Numbered from the stretch's first letter, positions 33,020 to 46,223 are shown. The stretch: 64,000 bases of DNA from Kalaharituber pfeilii (GCA_015179045.1 WHUZ01000005.1:1302001-1366000), one strand, 5' to 3'. Notes: generated from the sequence alone by a model not told the origin. Program-made: numbers and translations.

Positions 33020-35060
33020 GCGAATGGGATGGGGGTAGATCCGTGGTGAAGAGAGGGCAGGGAAGGGGCGTCTAGTTTTTGTCCTTTGAATTTTTGTTAT
33101 ACCTGGTAAGAGGAAGGGGGATCACATTACTTGAGGTATTGTATTTGATTTAAGGAACTGGCCCGAGGTTCTAGAATATGGTTTTTATTAAACTGGTAGG
33201 GAACTGGTGTTTATTGTAATTGTGTTTTTTTGTTTTTTTTCTGCGCAGTTTTAGTGTAATTGTATGCAGTGTATTTATATATGCTAATACCTGGACTAAA
33301 TTCGAAATCTCGTTTGACCTGGGGGAATGAACTGTCGTTATGAGGTATTTGGTTGCTATTGCTCTCATACCCAGGCCCTGGGTGTTTTGGGGCTATTTCG
33401 GTGATAGCGTTCTTGTTAGGGGTTGCGTCCTTGTGGTTACCCTCAAACCAAAAAACACCAAGCCTCAAAAAACAGTTTATAAATACCAAGTATATAAATT
33501 GTTCTAAGTTTGCATTAGCAGCAGGCATATGTAGTCCGTATGCGAATACAAAGGCATGGAAGCTTTATATAATCTCAACATTTCATCTATGAAGTCATCG
33601 ATAGGCACTACTGAGATACATAAAATGATAACCATGTAAAAAGACACACACTCTTACACACACACATGTACATGACTAACGTAATATAAGTTAAGGTACA
33701 TTATCATCAGTCTCGAACAGCATTAACCTGCATTTTATAGTCAAGTACATGCAATATATATAATACATACACCATTTAAGAGGAAAAAAATTAAAAAAAA
33801 AAAAAAAAAACTACAGTGAAGCGATTTTCCGTTACATAGGTAAATTATCGGGGGTCGTGCCAACCAGACTAGTAAATTTTAACTAGCTTACAAGTTTATA
33901 GACGTAGAGTATAAACTTGATAAATCAACGACACAGAAACTCAGCTATGTCACTTTACAAAGCCTGAGGACCTCTATGCCCAGTCCCAAACATTCTATGC
34001 CCCCCTCTTGAGCACATGGCATCAAGTAAAGAAACTTAGAATGTGCCCCCACCACCACCACCATCCAGGTACACTTAGGTACTTATACAATTACAAACAC
34101 TCACAAACAAAGACAAAGCAACATCATTCAAAATTCAAACTAATACTCTTTCCCCATGCACATGCAAACGAGCGATCAAACAAAACAAATGATGCAATGA
34201 ATATGATATGATATCTTTCGAATTTTCGGCAAAAAGCTCAATACGCGCCAAAAAAAAAAAAAAAAAAAAAACAATTGAAATGAAGAAAAGAAAAGAGCGA
34301 GAGACAAGACAGATACAGGAGGGGAAGAAGCTTAGCCTGTCAGTAAAACAAACACAAATATAATGCGCAATGAAGTGAAACCGTTTCTGAAATATGTTGT
34401 TAGTATTTCGCGGCCAAAGTGGAGATAGTAAATAGAAAGCCATGCCAGTGAAGTCAAGTCATGTCGTAGCAAGTGCGAGACACTTACTTCAATGCTTGAA
34501 TGGGAAAATAGGGAATGCGTACCCAAAAAGGGAAATTCAATCAACAAAATGAATCACAATGCAGTTAATTGAGTTCAAACTGTTTGTTGCACTCTCAATG
34601 TAAACTGTTTGAACATAGTGCGTGACAACGTGGCGGCACTTGCACGCACTTTCAACTGTGGCAGCGCATGCCTGTATAATATCTCTCAATCCCTCTACTC
34701 CTCTTCCCCTCTACCCCACTCCACTCTACTCCACTCCCTCTAACGCCTTCTAAATCCTTGCCACAACACACACATAACCTTCATCCCAGAGAACCGAATC
34801 AAAGCAGCCCCCGCCACCAAATGTAATAAAATCAAAAAAACACGAGCATTCACAATAGACACACTTATGAAAAACAACAGAAAACGTAGAACACCGCCTA
34901 AGCCCCCACCCCTTTGCAAATTTCATTCCCAGAAAAGAAATTGTGGAATAGAGTAAACAAAACACCGACTCGAATAAAAATGTGAAACCAGATAATGACA
35001 AAGGAGGAAAAGTAAGGTAACGGGATGAAAGGAGGAATCAGTCAATGAATCAAATTAAAT
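33020..35060. other. Convergent intergenic region
   Basis: AT-rich, 2.0 kb, between the 3' ends of the DENN and Ear1-like genes. It contains A-runs near 33790-33810 and 34250-34270. Short lysine/isoleucine-rich frames are not credible genes. Nothing else was seen. Confidence 0.5.
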
Positions 35061-36657
35061 CTATACCATCCTGTCGGCATTTGCATTGTACCTGGAGCCG
35101 CTTGTACTCCGCTCCCGCGGCTCTGTCGTTTCCACTACATGTTCATATGGCGGAGAAGGTCCTTGATCGTGCTGAAGTAGTGGCCGTCGCTCTTCTTCTC
35201 CACTGTCTCGTCCCTCTGTGCTGTTCCTTCGTGATGGCAATGGACTGGAATATTCTGGCGGAGGGCCGAGAGGAGTTGAGCTACCAATCCCAGCCACATT
35301 GATAGGTGCCAATGATATCTCTGTAGGACTCCGTACGGGACCAGGCGATGTAGGAGGGTATAATGATGGGTTTTGTAGCCCTCCAGTTCGGCCTGGTCCT
35401 GCCACACCGCCGCTGCTTGGTGTACTCTGACTCCGATTATGGCCTGGAACTCGTGGTCGATTTGATCGGTAATCGCCAAAGATGTACTGCGGTGTCTCAG
35501 GAGGCTGATTTGCTCGTCCGCCTGCCAACAGGATGCTACCTTGTTCGTTTCCGTACGGCGGAGGAGGTGCTAAACTTCCTGATGCTGGAGCTAATCCCCA
35601 TTTCTTGACATTGGCCTCAATGAAAACAAATCCAGATTGACCGAAATTGACATGGACTGTACATGGCCCATTTGCACCAACAGTTGGGAAAAGGTTTAGC
35701 GTCTTGATTCCGTGAGCCACATCTTCCAGTTTTTTGCCATTTCGAGTGAAGAATATTGTTCCTGTCCGCGGTCGATATCCAACGCCAATAACATCTCCTT
35801 GGAAATATGCTGGGCCATAAGGTGTTGATGTAAACGGCTGATTGTGTCTGCGGTGACCAGTAGACGTATATGCTATGGAATGCTTGTGCCAGCCTACATC
35901 CAGGTTAGGGGAGGGAAACATTGATCACTTAGATATAAAGCTTACCAGGCAATCGAAACATAGGATATGGTTTGGTTGTGAACCCAACAGCTACCATGGT
36001 GCTTTCAGGTTTCTCCAACATCTTTGCCTCCCAATAATAAACCTCATTCTGCTTTGGGACTGGTAGGTTGCTCTGCACACTACATACCGAGTCGAAGAAT
36101 TCAATCTCCGTCCGTGCTTCTACAAAACAGTCTGCATTCTCCAATTCTACCTCAAATTCCCATGCTGAAACACCTTTCTCCTGTATAGCCAAAAACTGTG
36201 ATAGAGATATATCTGTCGGTATTGAGTCAGGTGGATTTGCTTGTATGAATGCTTTGGATAACAGCAACAATTAGCATCAGTACTGCATGAGTTTCGCTGC
36301 ATGATTGAATCTGTGAAGAATACCTTTCGCTCGAAGATATTCTTGTCGACTTATGTCGTCCATCTGCTCTAGCGCCTCCGCTTCCTCCCTTAAAAAGGCT
36401 TGCTCATCATCAAACTCCCCGGGCCGACCTATCCTATCGAGGAATATCCTTCCACGAGATGTATATTTGAAGAAATAAATAACATAAAGAATCAATGCGA
36501 CTAGAGCTGCTGATCCAAGTGCTGAAGCAAGACCGATCAGGACGCCCTTCCCCGCCGCCACCGCACTGGGTGATAGATACATTCTGATATGTTCTATTAT
36601 GAACGTATCGAGAATGAGAGCAGTGTTGAGATTTTTCGCTGCCTTAGGTGTCTCCAA
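35061..36657 (-). CDS. ear1: SPRY-domain membrane adaptor for the Rsp5 ubiquitin ligase (Ear1/Ssh4-like)
   Basis: Three exons (36657-36324, 36251-35946, 35893-35061) give 490 aa. Ear1/Ssh4 proteins sit in endosomal/vacuolar membranes, bind the HECT ligase Rsp5 through PPxY motifs and direct cargo into multivesicular bodies. Seen here: one transmembrane segment near the N-terminus (~39-64, starting GVLIGLASALGSAALVALIL); a SPRY domain (~150-310) with YYWEAKMLEKPESTMVAVGF, MFRLPGWHKHSIAYTSTGHR, GDVIGVGYRPRTGTIFFTRNG and the NFGQSGFVF strand; and a disordered tail carrying two PY motifs, PPPY (~324-327) and PPEY (~425-428). The join RLPG|WHKHSIAY fixes the last intron. Length and order match the family. 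I cannot tell Ear1 from Ssh4 because filamentous fungi usually have a single copy. Confidence 0.87.
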
Positions 36658-39600
36658 TTTATGCTCCGTGCTTGTTATTTGTCGCCACCAGCTAGGAATT
36701 CTTGATTATTCAGTGCCTTATTGGAGGCGATCTCTCTTCATCACCTGAGAGGCTGAATAGATTGATTGAACGGAGCTAATTTGGCGTAGATATGTGAAGG
36801 TTGTCGAGCAAACTCCAGGGGAAGTGCAGTCGAAAGTCGGATGAAATATCCTCTGTGTCCACACTCTAAGGGTTAATAATATAGAAATAAAAACTAATAA
36901 ATAGTTGATATGTGTAAAACAATAATAACGGTGATTTTTCCCACTGTCCGGCGAGATTAGTTCCTTGAGTAATCCTGTTGAGTCGGGGTTCCGGGTTCCC
37001 TGAACGAATTCACTGAATACGTTGAATGCGCTTGAGCAGGTGACTGACGTATATCACCGTTGATTAGATTAACCAATGCAGTTGAGCTAGATTTGGAATG
37101 TGAGAAGCGGGAGAATCGTCGGAAAGTTGTCGTAACTCGTCTTGCGAGGGCGCAGTGATGTGAATAGGCGTATGGTAGAGTTCGTGCAGCTGCAGGAGAT
37201 TTTGGCTAAGGTCGCTGGAGAAGTCTGGCGGGGGAGGAGACGCTTCAAGTTGTGGGGGGGGGGGTTGAAATCAAGGTTGAATCATGGACTGGAGGTGTAA
37301 CAACTGTCAACGAGGGCGGAGAAGATGGGATGTGCTTAGCAGTGGAGGGCGACTGGGAGAAGGCAGGGATGCTATTCGTCCCTTGGGAGCGTGATTCTAA
37401 GACGGGTTTGAGACGCAAGACGTATGCGTGCCGTCGAGCTGGCTGCCGGCCGGCGCAGCTGGGCGGGCGAGAGGCTCGGCGCCCCCTGCTGCCGCCCGCC
37501 AAGGCCCGCTGACGTAACCACGGCGCCCGCAGCGGCTTAGCCCCCTCGTGTCGTGACTCGCCTCACCACAAGGACTGGGACGGAGGTGGACTGCCGCCGC
37601 CGTTGAAGATCGGATGCGCCCTGGAGGCGTGAATTTATTTTTGTGACCACCCCGCGCGCCCAACCTTGCCGGCCTTGGTCCCTGTGTCAAATACCCTCTT
37701 GCATGAAGGGAGCAGAGAGTTGCGTGCGACAAAGCGCTGTGTAATCGGGTTGACTGGTCTCTGCTTCCCACCTTCGTATCACGGAGCGCCCCTAGATCCA
37801 TGAACCTGATAGATAAATGCTGACAGGTGTGAGGTAGTACTTCAATAATACATCTGGAGAGCAGCAACTAGCTGCAAGACCCTTGTCGGGCATGGCCGAG
37901 AGTGGGGAGCTGTGCAAGCACACTCTAATACTGTTCTTGCGAGTTGCAGATCACACTTTGACGTCGGACTGCAAGGGCCTTGGATAAACGTGGGCTCGGG
38001 AAAACCATAATTCATCCACATATTTGCACGGCTATAGTCAGCAACAGCAAAGAGAAGCAGAGAAAGAGGAGGGCTGCTCAGTATCATACTGAGTACGCGG
38101 CATTGCATTTCACCAGGACCCTACACTTTGCGCCACCCAACACGTGGTGCAACCCATGTTACCAAATTTAGGATCTGCCCTCATACAGACTAACCATGCT
38201 GTTTCAAGCCACTTGAAACGCACCACTGCAGTGCTTTTCGACTAGGGACGGAAATTGAATTTGGGCCTCTCATTTATTGTCAGTCTCGAACCAGACTACC
38301 GCTTAGTGGCAACCGCGTAGTGTGGAGTAGCTTAGTCAGCCACTAAGCAGTAGTCTGGTTCGAGACTGTCCCATTGTGTTTTGGTGCCCCGAAAATGTTC
38401 TTTAAACATTTTGCTGTTGATTACCGATGATTCCCTATGCTGCCTCTTCGCATACGAAGAAATGTACAGTGGCTGTCATCTAACATTTGGCATTCTGGCA
38501 TATTTTGGCATTTGCTACTTAACATGGCTGCTTATATGCTGGCTTATTGATACCAAAAGTCCCTTCTGAGCTTCACTGAGCGAACGTCGACGAGGAAGGG
38601 GTGCAATATGCACTTGAAATAAGGTATCAGGAACGTATATTACGTTATGTATAAACCACAAAGGCTTTATAGCGAGAATAAGTGAACCAAATTAGTACCA
38701 TCCTACACTTGCATCTTGCCAAAAAATACACGTTATATTTCAAACAAGGTTGTTTGTTCGCTGAAATCATTCAGAACTATGGTACAGTACCTGTTTCTTG
38801 GGCTGTTATTAAATTCATATTATATGAATTGGCCACAGAACGGTAGCTCGGTCTTGCATCTCTGAATATCCGACCTGAACTCCTTTCTCGGCAAAAACAT
38901 TCGAGACTGGTATTCTGTGGAAATCCAAACTCCATGCATACAACATACATAGCTCCATATCAAGGCACAGATTGGAGAGCTTAACCTCCTTGCAGAGATT
39001 AGAAGGCCTAGGCCGTATTAAGAGGATTGGAGTATTTGAAAAATATCTACGTATCTAGGCGAGCATGCGCACCTGGACGAGAAAGCAATGGGCTCGATGC
39101 GAAGGCAATATGACTCTTTGCTCAGACTGGCCGGCCTCAGATCTGGAGCCTCATGCCTGTTATCGGTAGACTTGATACTGCGTGAAGAATCACCCGACTC
39201 TCATGCTCACACCAGAGGTGGTGGAGCGTATCCAACGGGGCACACATCCCTCATCGAGCACCCGAATACCTAACCTTGCCCACATACGCATGCTTCTGTT
39301 GCTATGATAGTGCTTCCACACTGATCGCTTAGATTGTAGTAGCTCCTTGGGAGCCCCAACCCGCTTCAGCTACGGCGCTCAAAGAACCACTTGCATATTT
39401 CATCGCAGCTTGGTGGGCTTATTATAGCCCCTCAAGCAGCTTTCGATTTCCGGGATGTGTTGTATAGCTGGTTCTTGCTGTAAAGTCTGGGCTCTCAGTA
39501 CGACCTGGCATTTTCATTGATTCCCTACTGAGGTGATGGAACCCAGGCCAGTGTAAACTTTTAAGGCGCACCCTTCGTGACAAACTGAAATCGGGAACCG

Positions 39601-39737
39601 AGCCGTCCCCGTACAAACGAACATCCTGTGGGACCCTTGGACGAAACGCTGACCCCACACAAACAACTCGAACCCAGCCAGGCTTGCGTATAGCCAGCCA
39701 GCCCAATCCCCAGCATTACCAAGACTCAGCGCAGGCC

Positions 39738-39769
<32 letters not shown>

Positions 39770-40559
39770 AAAAAAGGGAAAAAAGGGAAAAAAGAAAAGA
39801 ATACAAAGAAAGAAAGAAGCAGCGCTCCCAGATTGGAACTCTGCCTCTGCTCAGTTCTAGCCACGCTCGCATCTGCCGTCGCTCGTGCAAAACTTTGGTA
39901 CGGCTTCCCAGTGTCCGCCTCGCCCCCATCAGGCTAAGCGAACTGAGAGGCCAAATCACTCTCACGCTCACAAAACACTGCTGCTGCACATTTCTCAACT
40001 AGACTACACATTTCTCAGTCTTACATCAACCCCAACCACTATGGAATGAGCTGGATTCATCCCTTTCAATTCACCATCGCCCTGCGCGTGAGTTTCACAG
40101 CGGTCTGTCTTGGAAGCATTCTTGGGACTGAAGCATATAGTATTTACTTCGGTTCGACCTGACTCTCGCTTACCACTCTTTCCCAGTATACTACATCCAC
40201 AGTCACCTGTTCGGCATCGTCATATATTGCGATAGTGGGTTAACCGTTCGTTACCCTGCACAAAAAAAGAGAAAGTAGAAGAATAGAGGGAAATAGACGA
40301 AGGACAGAAAGTCACAGTATTCAACGCAACAATCGTTATCAGTGATCTGATTCTGCAATCGTGCTACATATTCCACCCCGCTTCTGCTCGCATCTTGTCG
40401 GCTCCATCATCTCTTGTTACTCTACTTGTACTTTGACTCCTTGTGCAAGCTGGCTTCGGCGCTACATCGGCATCTCCCTGTTTCCCCTCAATTCTCACGC
40501 CCCAATACAGTTGTTTTGAGCGGAGAAAGAGGATTAAAAAGTTTGAAGAATTTTCAAGG
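36658..40559. promoter_or_regulatory. 3.9-kb divergent spacer between the Ear1-like and NIPA genes
   Basis: It should include both promoters. A GC-rich patch (~37430-37680) sits about 0.8-1.0 kb from the Ear1-like start; a foldback element lies at 38281-38368; a 29-A homopolymer followed by GGGAAAAAA units occupies ~39738-39797. No coding region was recognised. Confidence 0.4.
38281..38368. mobile_element. 88-bp foldback (MITE-like) element
   Basis: The left arm CAGTCTCGAACCAGACTAC followed by GCTTAGTGGC is mirrored by the right arm GCCACTAAGC then GTAGTCTGGTTCGAGACTG, nearly perfect over ~29 bp, with a ~28-nt loop. No clear target-site duplication is seen. A related motif is at 54076-54118. 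Confidence 0.7.
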
Positions 40560-42280
40560 ATGATAGAAGACAAGTGCGCTTGCTCTCAATTCCGGCACCT
40601 GAAACACAAGTATTGACAAGGTCTACAGATACATAGGCCTGGCCCTGGCCATTACGTCTAGTGTGGCTATAGGTGAGTTCCCGAGATAAGTGAAGAGGCT
40701 GGATTGTGCGTCGTGGAACTGAAAATTAGCTGATTGGATGCTCAGGTACCAGTTTTATAATAACGAAAAGAGTATGCTCCCCATAGACTTGCAACAAAGA
40801 CACATTTATACCTTACAGAAAACCATCGTTGGGGAACAATTGCTGATGGCAAGAATAGGGTCTCATGGAGACTGCAAAAAGCAGGGGCTTTGAGGGAGAA
40901 GGATACTCATATCTAACCAATCCAATATGGTGGGCTGGCATGGTTACTAGTACAGTTCCTTTTAATGTAGTTGTTTCAAGTCCGATGGCTGACTGCTGGG
41001 ACTACCTCCAGTGGTTCTCGGGGAGATTGCCAACTTTGCCGCCTATGCCTTCGCACCAGCAATTCTTGTAACCCCATTAGGTGCCCTGAGTGTACTAATT
41101 GGGTTTGTGTTCCTCAAAGTGTTGCGGGACGGGCGTAGCATACTGATTGCGTGGTAGTGCGGTGTTGGGAGCATACTTCCTGAAGGAGGAATTGGGGATT
41201 ATGGGGAAACTTGGCTGCGCGATATGCTTGATAGGCTCCGTCATCATCGTTTTGCATGCGCCCCCTGATGAGGAAGTCAGTACCATTGATGAAATTCTGA
41301 ATTATGCCATTCAGCCAGGTATAGAGACAATATGAATATTCTTGAGAACATCTTTGGCTGATAGTGTGCAACAGGTTTCTTGTTATATTGTACGATTGTT
41401 GCGGTCTTTGCCGTCATAATGATCTACAGAGTGGCACCTTACTACGGGAAAAAAAATCCTCTGATCTACATCTCCATTTGCTCCACAGTTGGATCCGTCT
41501 CCGTCATGGCGATAAAGGCTTTCGGCATTGCACTCAAGCTTACTCTTGGCGGAAACAACCAGTTTACTCATCCGTCAACATATGTATTTATCATTGTCGT
41601 AGCAGTGTGCATTTTGACGCAGATGAACTACTTCAATAAGGCGTTGAGCCAATTTTCGACTTCTCTGTAAGTATACCATTGCGTGCTCAAACAAATCTCG
41701 ATGATTTTGATCTAATCGCCCAATTCCATGAAGAGTCAACCCCCTCTACTACGTTACATTCACCACTGCCACTCTCTGTGCGTCCTTCATTCTCTTTCGC
41801 GGCTTCAACACCTCTGACCCAGTCAACACTATCTCTCTCCTTTGCGGCTTCCTCATCATTTTCTCCGGCGTCTATCTTCTCAATTATTCCCGCGGCGATC
41901 CTAACGGTGCCCGCCTCAACATGAACGGCATGGCCAACTCCCCCGAGGGCGTCCCTACTGATGGTCTCACGGGCTTCCAAACTCGACGATCTATGCAACT
42001 CCGGCGCAGCGCAGACCACAGGCTAAGTATTGGCAGTGCAGGCTTACATGGACCTGGTACTGCACGGGGCGATGGATTTAGACAAGACGCGAGTTTGATG
42101 AGGAATTATGATGAAGAGAATGCGGTTGCGTTAACGGATTTAGCGGAGGATAGTGGGGAGGAAAGTGAGAATGGCATGACGAGGCTGAGTAGTATGAGAG
42201 AGAGGAGGGAGAGGGAGAGGGAGAGGGAGAGGAGGGAGCGGGAGCGGTTGACGCCGAGGCCTTCGCCGCGGGTAAGGTAG
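40560..42280 (+). CDS. NIPA-type magnesium transporter (DUF803)
   Basis: Eight exons (40560-40573, 40629-40672, 40746-40771, 40859-40949, 41012-41102, 41158-41318, 41375-41666, 41734-42280) give 421 aa. NIPA proteins are multipass Mg2+ transporters/transporter-like proteins of plasma and endosomal membranes. The assembled protein starts [20 protein letters not shown] and continues [80 protein letters not shown], and [20 protein letters not shown], the hallmark order of the family with about nine hydrophobic helices. A charged cytosolic tail (~310-421) ends in an RE-repeat coded by GGGAGA units (~42200-42245). The first exon is only 14 nt, yet it gives exactly the conserved M-x-E-D-K start. 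Confidence 0.88.
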
Positions 42281-43162
42281 GTCGCGAAGAAGAGTTGTGA
42301 GAGTTACAGTGAGATTAGAAGTGAAGATATTATACATTGAAGCCGTTATTGCCGTTAGATTTCGGTCTGGGTTTGGCCTGGTCTGGTTGGTCTGGGACTG
42401 GGTCGTGTATACTTGTTGGTATATGTGAGGGTGCTGTTTTTTTGTTAATATTCTATTGCTGCAAAGGTTATCTTTGTTTTCCGGTCTTCTCGTACAGTTT
42501 GTGTGTATTTTCCTAGCTTTCCTATGTTTCACATTTCTTATTCTCTCGATTGAAGGGCGGGTCTTCATTTCCCTTTTTTCCCTTTTTATACTTCGGTTTA
42601 TTGGTTTGTTAGGGCTTTTTGAGTCGTGCCCTCTTTTTACAAAACGGGACATACAGAGGTCTCTAACTCTCCCTTACAGATTCAAACAACACATCAAATC
42701 CTTTTCATGTCGCTCCTACTTTCTTAGTCCTCCCCCCTCTCTCTCTCGCTTCCCATCCCCCGTTTTTCCACCTCTACCGATCTCTGGGCGACATTTCCGG
42801 AGTTATCATATTTCCCCTTTTTGAATTTCCTTTTCTCCAGGGGGTTTCACCTGTATCGAAATTCTGTTGGGGGAATCCTCATACATAAATCAAGTTAAAT
42901 TGAAAAGTTTGTACATAGAATGGTATACAAAGTATAGATTCCTTTTTCATTTTTTGTTTGTTTACTTTTCCCTTCTTTTTCCTTTCTTCTTTTGTCTTCA
43001 GAAGTGCTACGGCTGCTGCTAGTCTCTGCTGTTTTATACCCGCGGAAGGAAAGGAGATTGACGCGTGCGTCCAGAGTGGAGGGTAATGTCTTATGATCAC
43101 AGGCTCCTCGGCATATTGCATAAGGACTAAGTACCGGGCATATACCTCGTGCGATAGACATG

Positions 43163-43450
43163 TGGAAAAAGGCTCTAGTGAGCAATAAGCATTCTTAATT
43201 TCCTCTTCACATCTTGTACTATCAGCGGCAAGGTACCTGATTGTTTGAGACTGCCTGATTGTCATCTGCATCACGAAGAATTTCCTCTACAGCCTCTACC
43301 ACTCCAGAGATATGGAAAACGCTTGGGACGGCTCCGGGCGAGGTAGAAAGAAGGCGGTCGGAGGTGCCAGACAATTGTAAAATTCCTGGGACGGAGGAAG
43401 ATACATACAATGCAAAAGAGGAGCTCTGCGCAACGTTCAATATTAAATTT
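43163..43450 (-). CDS. Possible small gene or gene fragment, unrecognised
   Basis: The minus strand from 43440 reads about 66 codons (NVAQSSSFALYVSSSVPGI, LSGTSDRLLSTSPGAVP, VVEAVEEILRDADDNQ) with a composition like real coding sequence. It reaches a plausible donor (CAG|GTACCT at ~43225) and an acceptor CACTAG around 43164, after which the frame continues only ~15 codons. No upstream ATG exon is evident, so it may be an old fragment or chance. No family is recognised. Confidence 0.2.
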
Positions 43451-45009
43451 ACTGGGTTAATTCTACGGTAATGATCAGTGAGAGATTAAATCATAGGGAA
43501 TTGAAGTGACAAACTGGCAAAACTATCTGAATATTTGTTCATGTTATAAGTTATTGCATTGCTGTGATTGCTGACCCAATTGGCACTGATTAAACGACTG
43601 AGTTCGGCTAAGAAATGGTACTCGCCTATAGTTTACTAGCTTGCGGCGCTAGAAACTTTGTAATCGCAGGGCCATCTAGAGGACGATCTAAATTAAGCAT
43701 AACATTGATTCATGAAGAAACGAGAAGAAGGAATGATGTGAGCAAATGTGGATTTGTGACCTGGTGGGATTTAGAAAGATGCGAGAATTCAGATTGATCA
43801 TAGAGCCTATCGACCTCCACAGCAAAGTAGCAACTGGACAGCCGTTGGTAGCAGTAGATAGCTTCATTGTCTTCGCCTAGACTACTAATTTGCGTCTCCT
43901 ACCTAGCCTTTGTATTCTCCAAGAACTTCCATTCACTCCTTTTTTAATTTTTGCTGTTGACAATTAATATGTAGGAACCTGGCCACGAGAACATGTAGGA
44001 ACCGTTTCTGCAGGAATCCCATCCACAAAAATCATTGTCCCCAGACGGATGAGAACCAGAAACGGGTCTTTTTCCACTTGCTCGGACTGTTGTAGATTAA
44101 TTTTCATGGTCATTGCCATGATAAAGGACAGGTTTACAAGGGGCGTTAATAACGCATGATAACTGACGGAATGTAAAAAAGCTGCTAACTTGTCTGATCC
44201 CGTACCCGCCTCAGTAGCCATTTTTCAGGCGGGCAAGGTCTGGTATGTGAGGGAAAGAGGGAGGGGGAGGGAAGCTAGTGGGAGCATGTGGATGAAGTAT
44301 GGCCCTGTGCTGATGTTGTCGATATGGTTCAATCAGGGGAATGGGCGAACGAGGGGAGAGATGAACAAGGAACATGATAAAAGAACGAAGGGGGAACTTG
44401 AGTAAGGAAGAAGAGCAGGGTGGCAAGTCTGCAGGCTATAGGGAGGAAAAGGCCCAGAGGAACGGGAATTCAGAAGGGCAAGGCCATTTCTGGATCCCAC
44501 ACCTATGATCGCGCCAAGGCCCGGAGCTTCCGCTTAAGCGCTGTTGGGATCTCCAGATCAATGCATGGCAGATCATCCGGCCGCCTGCTGATGAATCACA
44601 GACTTGAGATTATCAACAGTCCCACTTTATCTACTCTGATGTAGCCATAGCTCCATACAATGCAGGCGTTCTTATGCATATATGCATATTTCTCTGTCAC
44701 ATCCCGAATACGATAGACACTTGTGAACTAGTGAGCCCATTCTAGCACTGCGATATACTCCGTTTCTTACCGAATGGCGGCAATATAAGTCAGGTAGTCA
44801 GAGGTTAGAGACAAGGGCCTCGGGATATAGTATAAGCCGCTTTCCACTCTTTCCTGTATATTAATCGAGAAAGCAGCCTCGAACCTCCAAAGAGGACAAT
44901 CAAGCTTCATATCAAATGGCCAATTTCATTGATCACGTCTACTATCACTGCAACTGCTACGTCTACCTACAAACTCCTTACCACACATCGCATCCAATCT
45001 CTCATGATG

Positions 45010-45249
45010 GAGTCAAGGGTTCTACCTGGAATCCCAACGTCCTAACATGCTCATAACCGTGCCTCAGTTCCGAAGATTCTGAAATTCGGTATGTATAGTG
45101 ATCGTGCAGGTATAAAGGCGTCAGAAGCAAATATCGCTAACGCAGAAAATGCGCGGAAAGTACTGGATAGGATTAAGGCTAACACCAAGAAAGAAGAGTA
45201 TGTGTCCATAGCGCGGTCTACTATGAGTGACAACCGGCTATTTGAATAG
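45010..45249 (+). pseudogene. Short coding-like remnant, unrecognised
   Basis: The frame around 45090-45249 reads MYSDRAGIKASEANIANAEN, ARKVLDRIKANTKKEEY and VSIARSTMSDNRLFE then a stop. The K/E/A-rich amphipathic text looks like protein rather than random DNA. No start context, partner exon or family is apparent. It lies just before a transposon nest and may be a transposon-derived or gene remnant. Confidence 0.2.
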
Positions 45250-45889
45250 TGTACTGAAGAACTCCTGTACAGCGTTTGTTACCGTGTCAAGCGGTTGGAA
45301 GAGCTCAAACTCACGTTCTCCAGGACCCACCCCTTGATGCCGACTATCTCAACAATATTAATGCAATAATAGCGGCATATAGTGCTGGGAAGCTCTCGAT
45401 TGAGGTCTGTATAGTTTCATATTGAACAATGGTAAGCAGAAGACAGGATTAATCAATATGGGGAGCATTGACGTGGTTACAGCAACATTAAAATAGGAAG
45501 GCGTATGTGGGAGGAGAGTGTAGGCCCTGTACAACTTTCTGTGAATCGATGCAATAGACTAATTTTGGTTGATCATGGCATACGCTTAAACCAAAAAGCG
45601 TCAGCTTGAATAGCTATAATTCTGTCCAGCAATGAACATTAGCATCAGGTTTGAAACAATCATTTCGATAGCTTTTATGGAAATCTTGCAACTAGACTTC
45701 AGTTCTTATTTTCAGCTAGGAAAATTAAGGGCCGAAGAATTGATCTGTGGACACTTGATAATACCGGCCGGAGATCTGCGAGATAGATGATCTTCGAAAT
45801 CGATGAGACCTATCTGCAAAGATTTGCCAGAGGAAGCTAATATGTCAAACCTGTCATATTGGATAACGTCGGGACCGTTGGGCTTTTTT

Positions 45890-46223
45890 TAGTGAGCGGC
45901 ACGAGCCGAGCCAGCTCGAGCCAGCTCGAGCTCAAACGAGCCAAGATCATGCTTGTGTTTTTCTTGACAGCTCGCTAAAATGCTTAGCCAGTGCAAGGTT
46001 TCATAAACTGTAAATACCTAATATAGTAAAAATTAGAGACTTGGAGCTCATTCTGACCTACCAACAACTTCGAAATGCACAATTTAGCTGATAGTAGTGA
46101 GAAAGATGAAAATTTAGCTTAGTTTAGTTTAGTTTGTCAATATTATGTATATAATCAATCCAGGCTCGAGCTAGCTCGAGCTCACCCTCCAGCTCGGCTC
46201 GAGCTAGCTCGTGCCGCTCACTA
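45890..46223. mobile_element. hAT-type MITE with 8-bp target duplication
   Basis: 334-bp element starting TAGTGAGCGGCACGAGC and ending with the complement GCTCGTGCCGCTCACTA. Both flanks carry the same 8 bp, GCTTTTTT (45882-45889 and 46224-46231), the target duplication length of hAT transposons. GAGCCAGCTCGAGC/GCTCGAGCTAGCTCG motifs near both ends make strong hairpins. No open frame, so non-autonomous. It inserted between the terminal and subterminal repeats of the older pogo-type element. Confidence 0.92.

Larger units (their letters stand above)
42281..45800. other. Gene-poor region after the NIPA gene
   Basis: No convincing complete gene. It contains two short coding-like stretches without recognised homology (43163-43450 on minus, 45000-45240 on plus; described separately), T-rich sequence near 42440-42960, and otherwise unremarkable DNA. 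Confidence 0.4.

Noticed and set aside
39600..39700. tRNA-like GGGTTCGAGTT on the minus strand
   Set aside because: Only a partial B-box; no A-box, acceptor stem or anticodon arm could be built.
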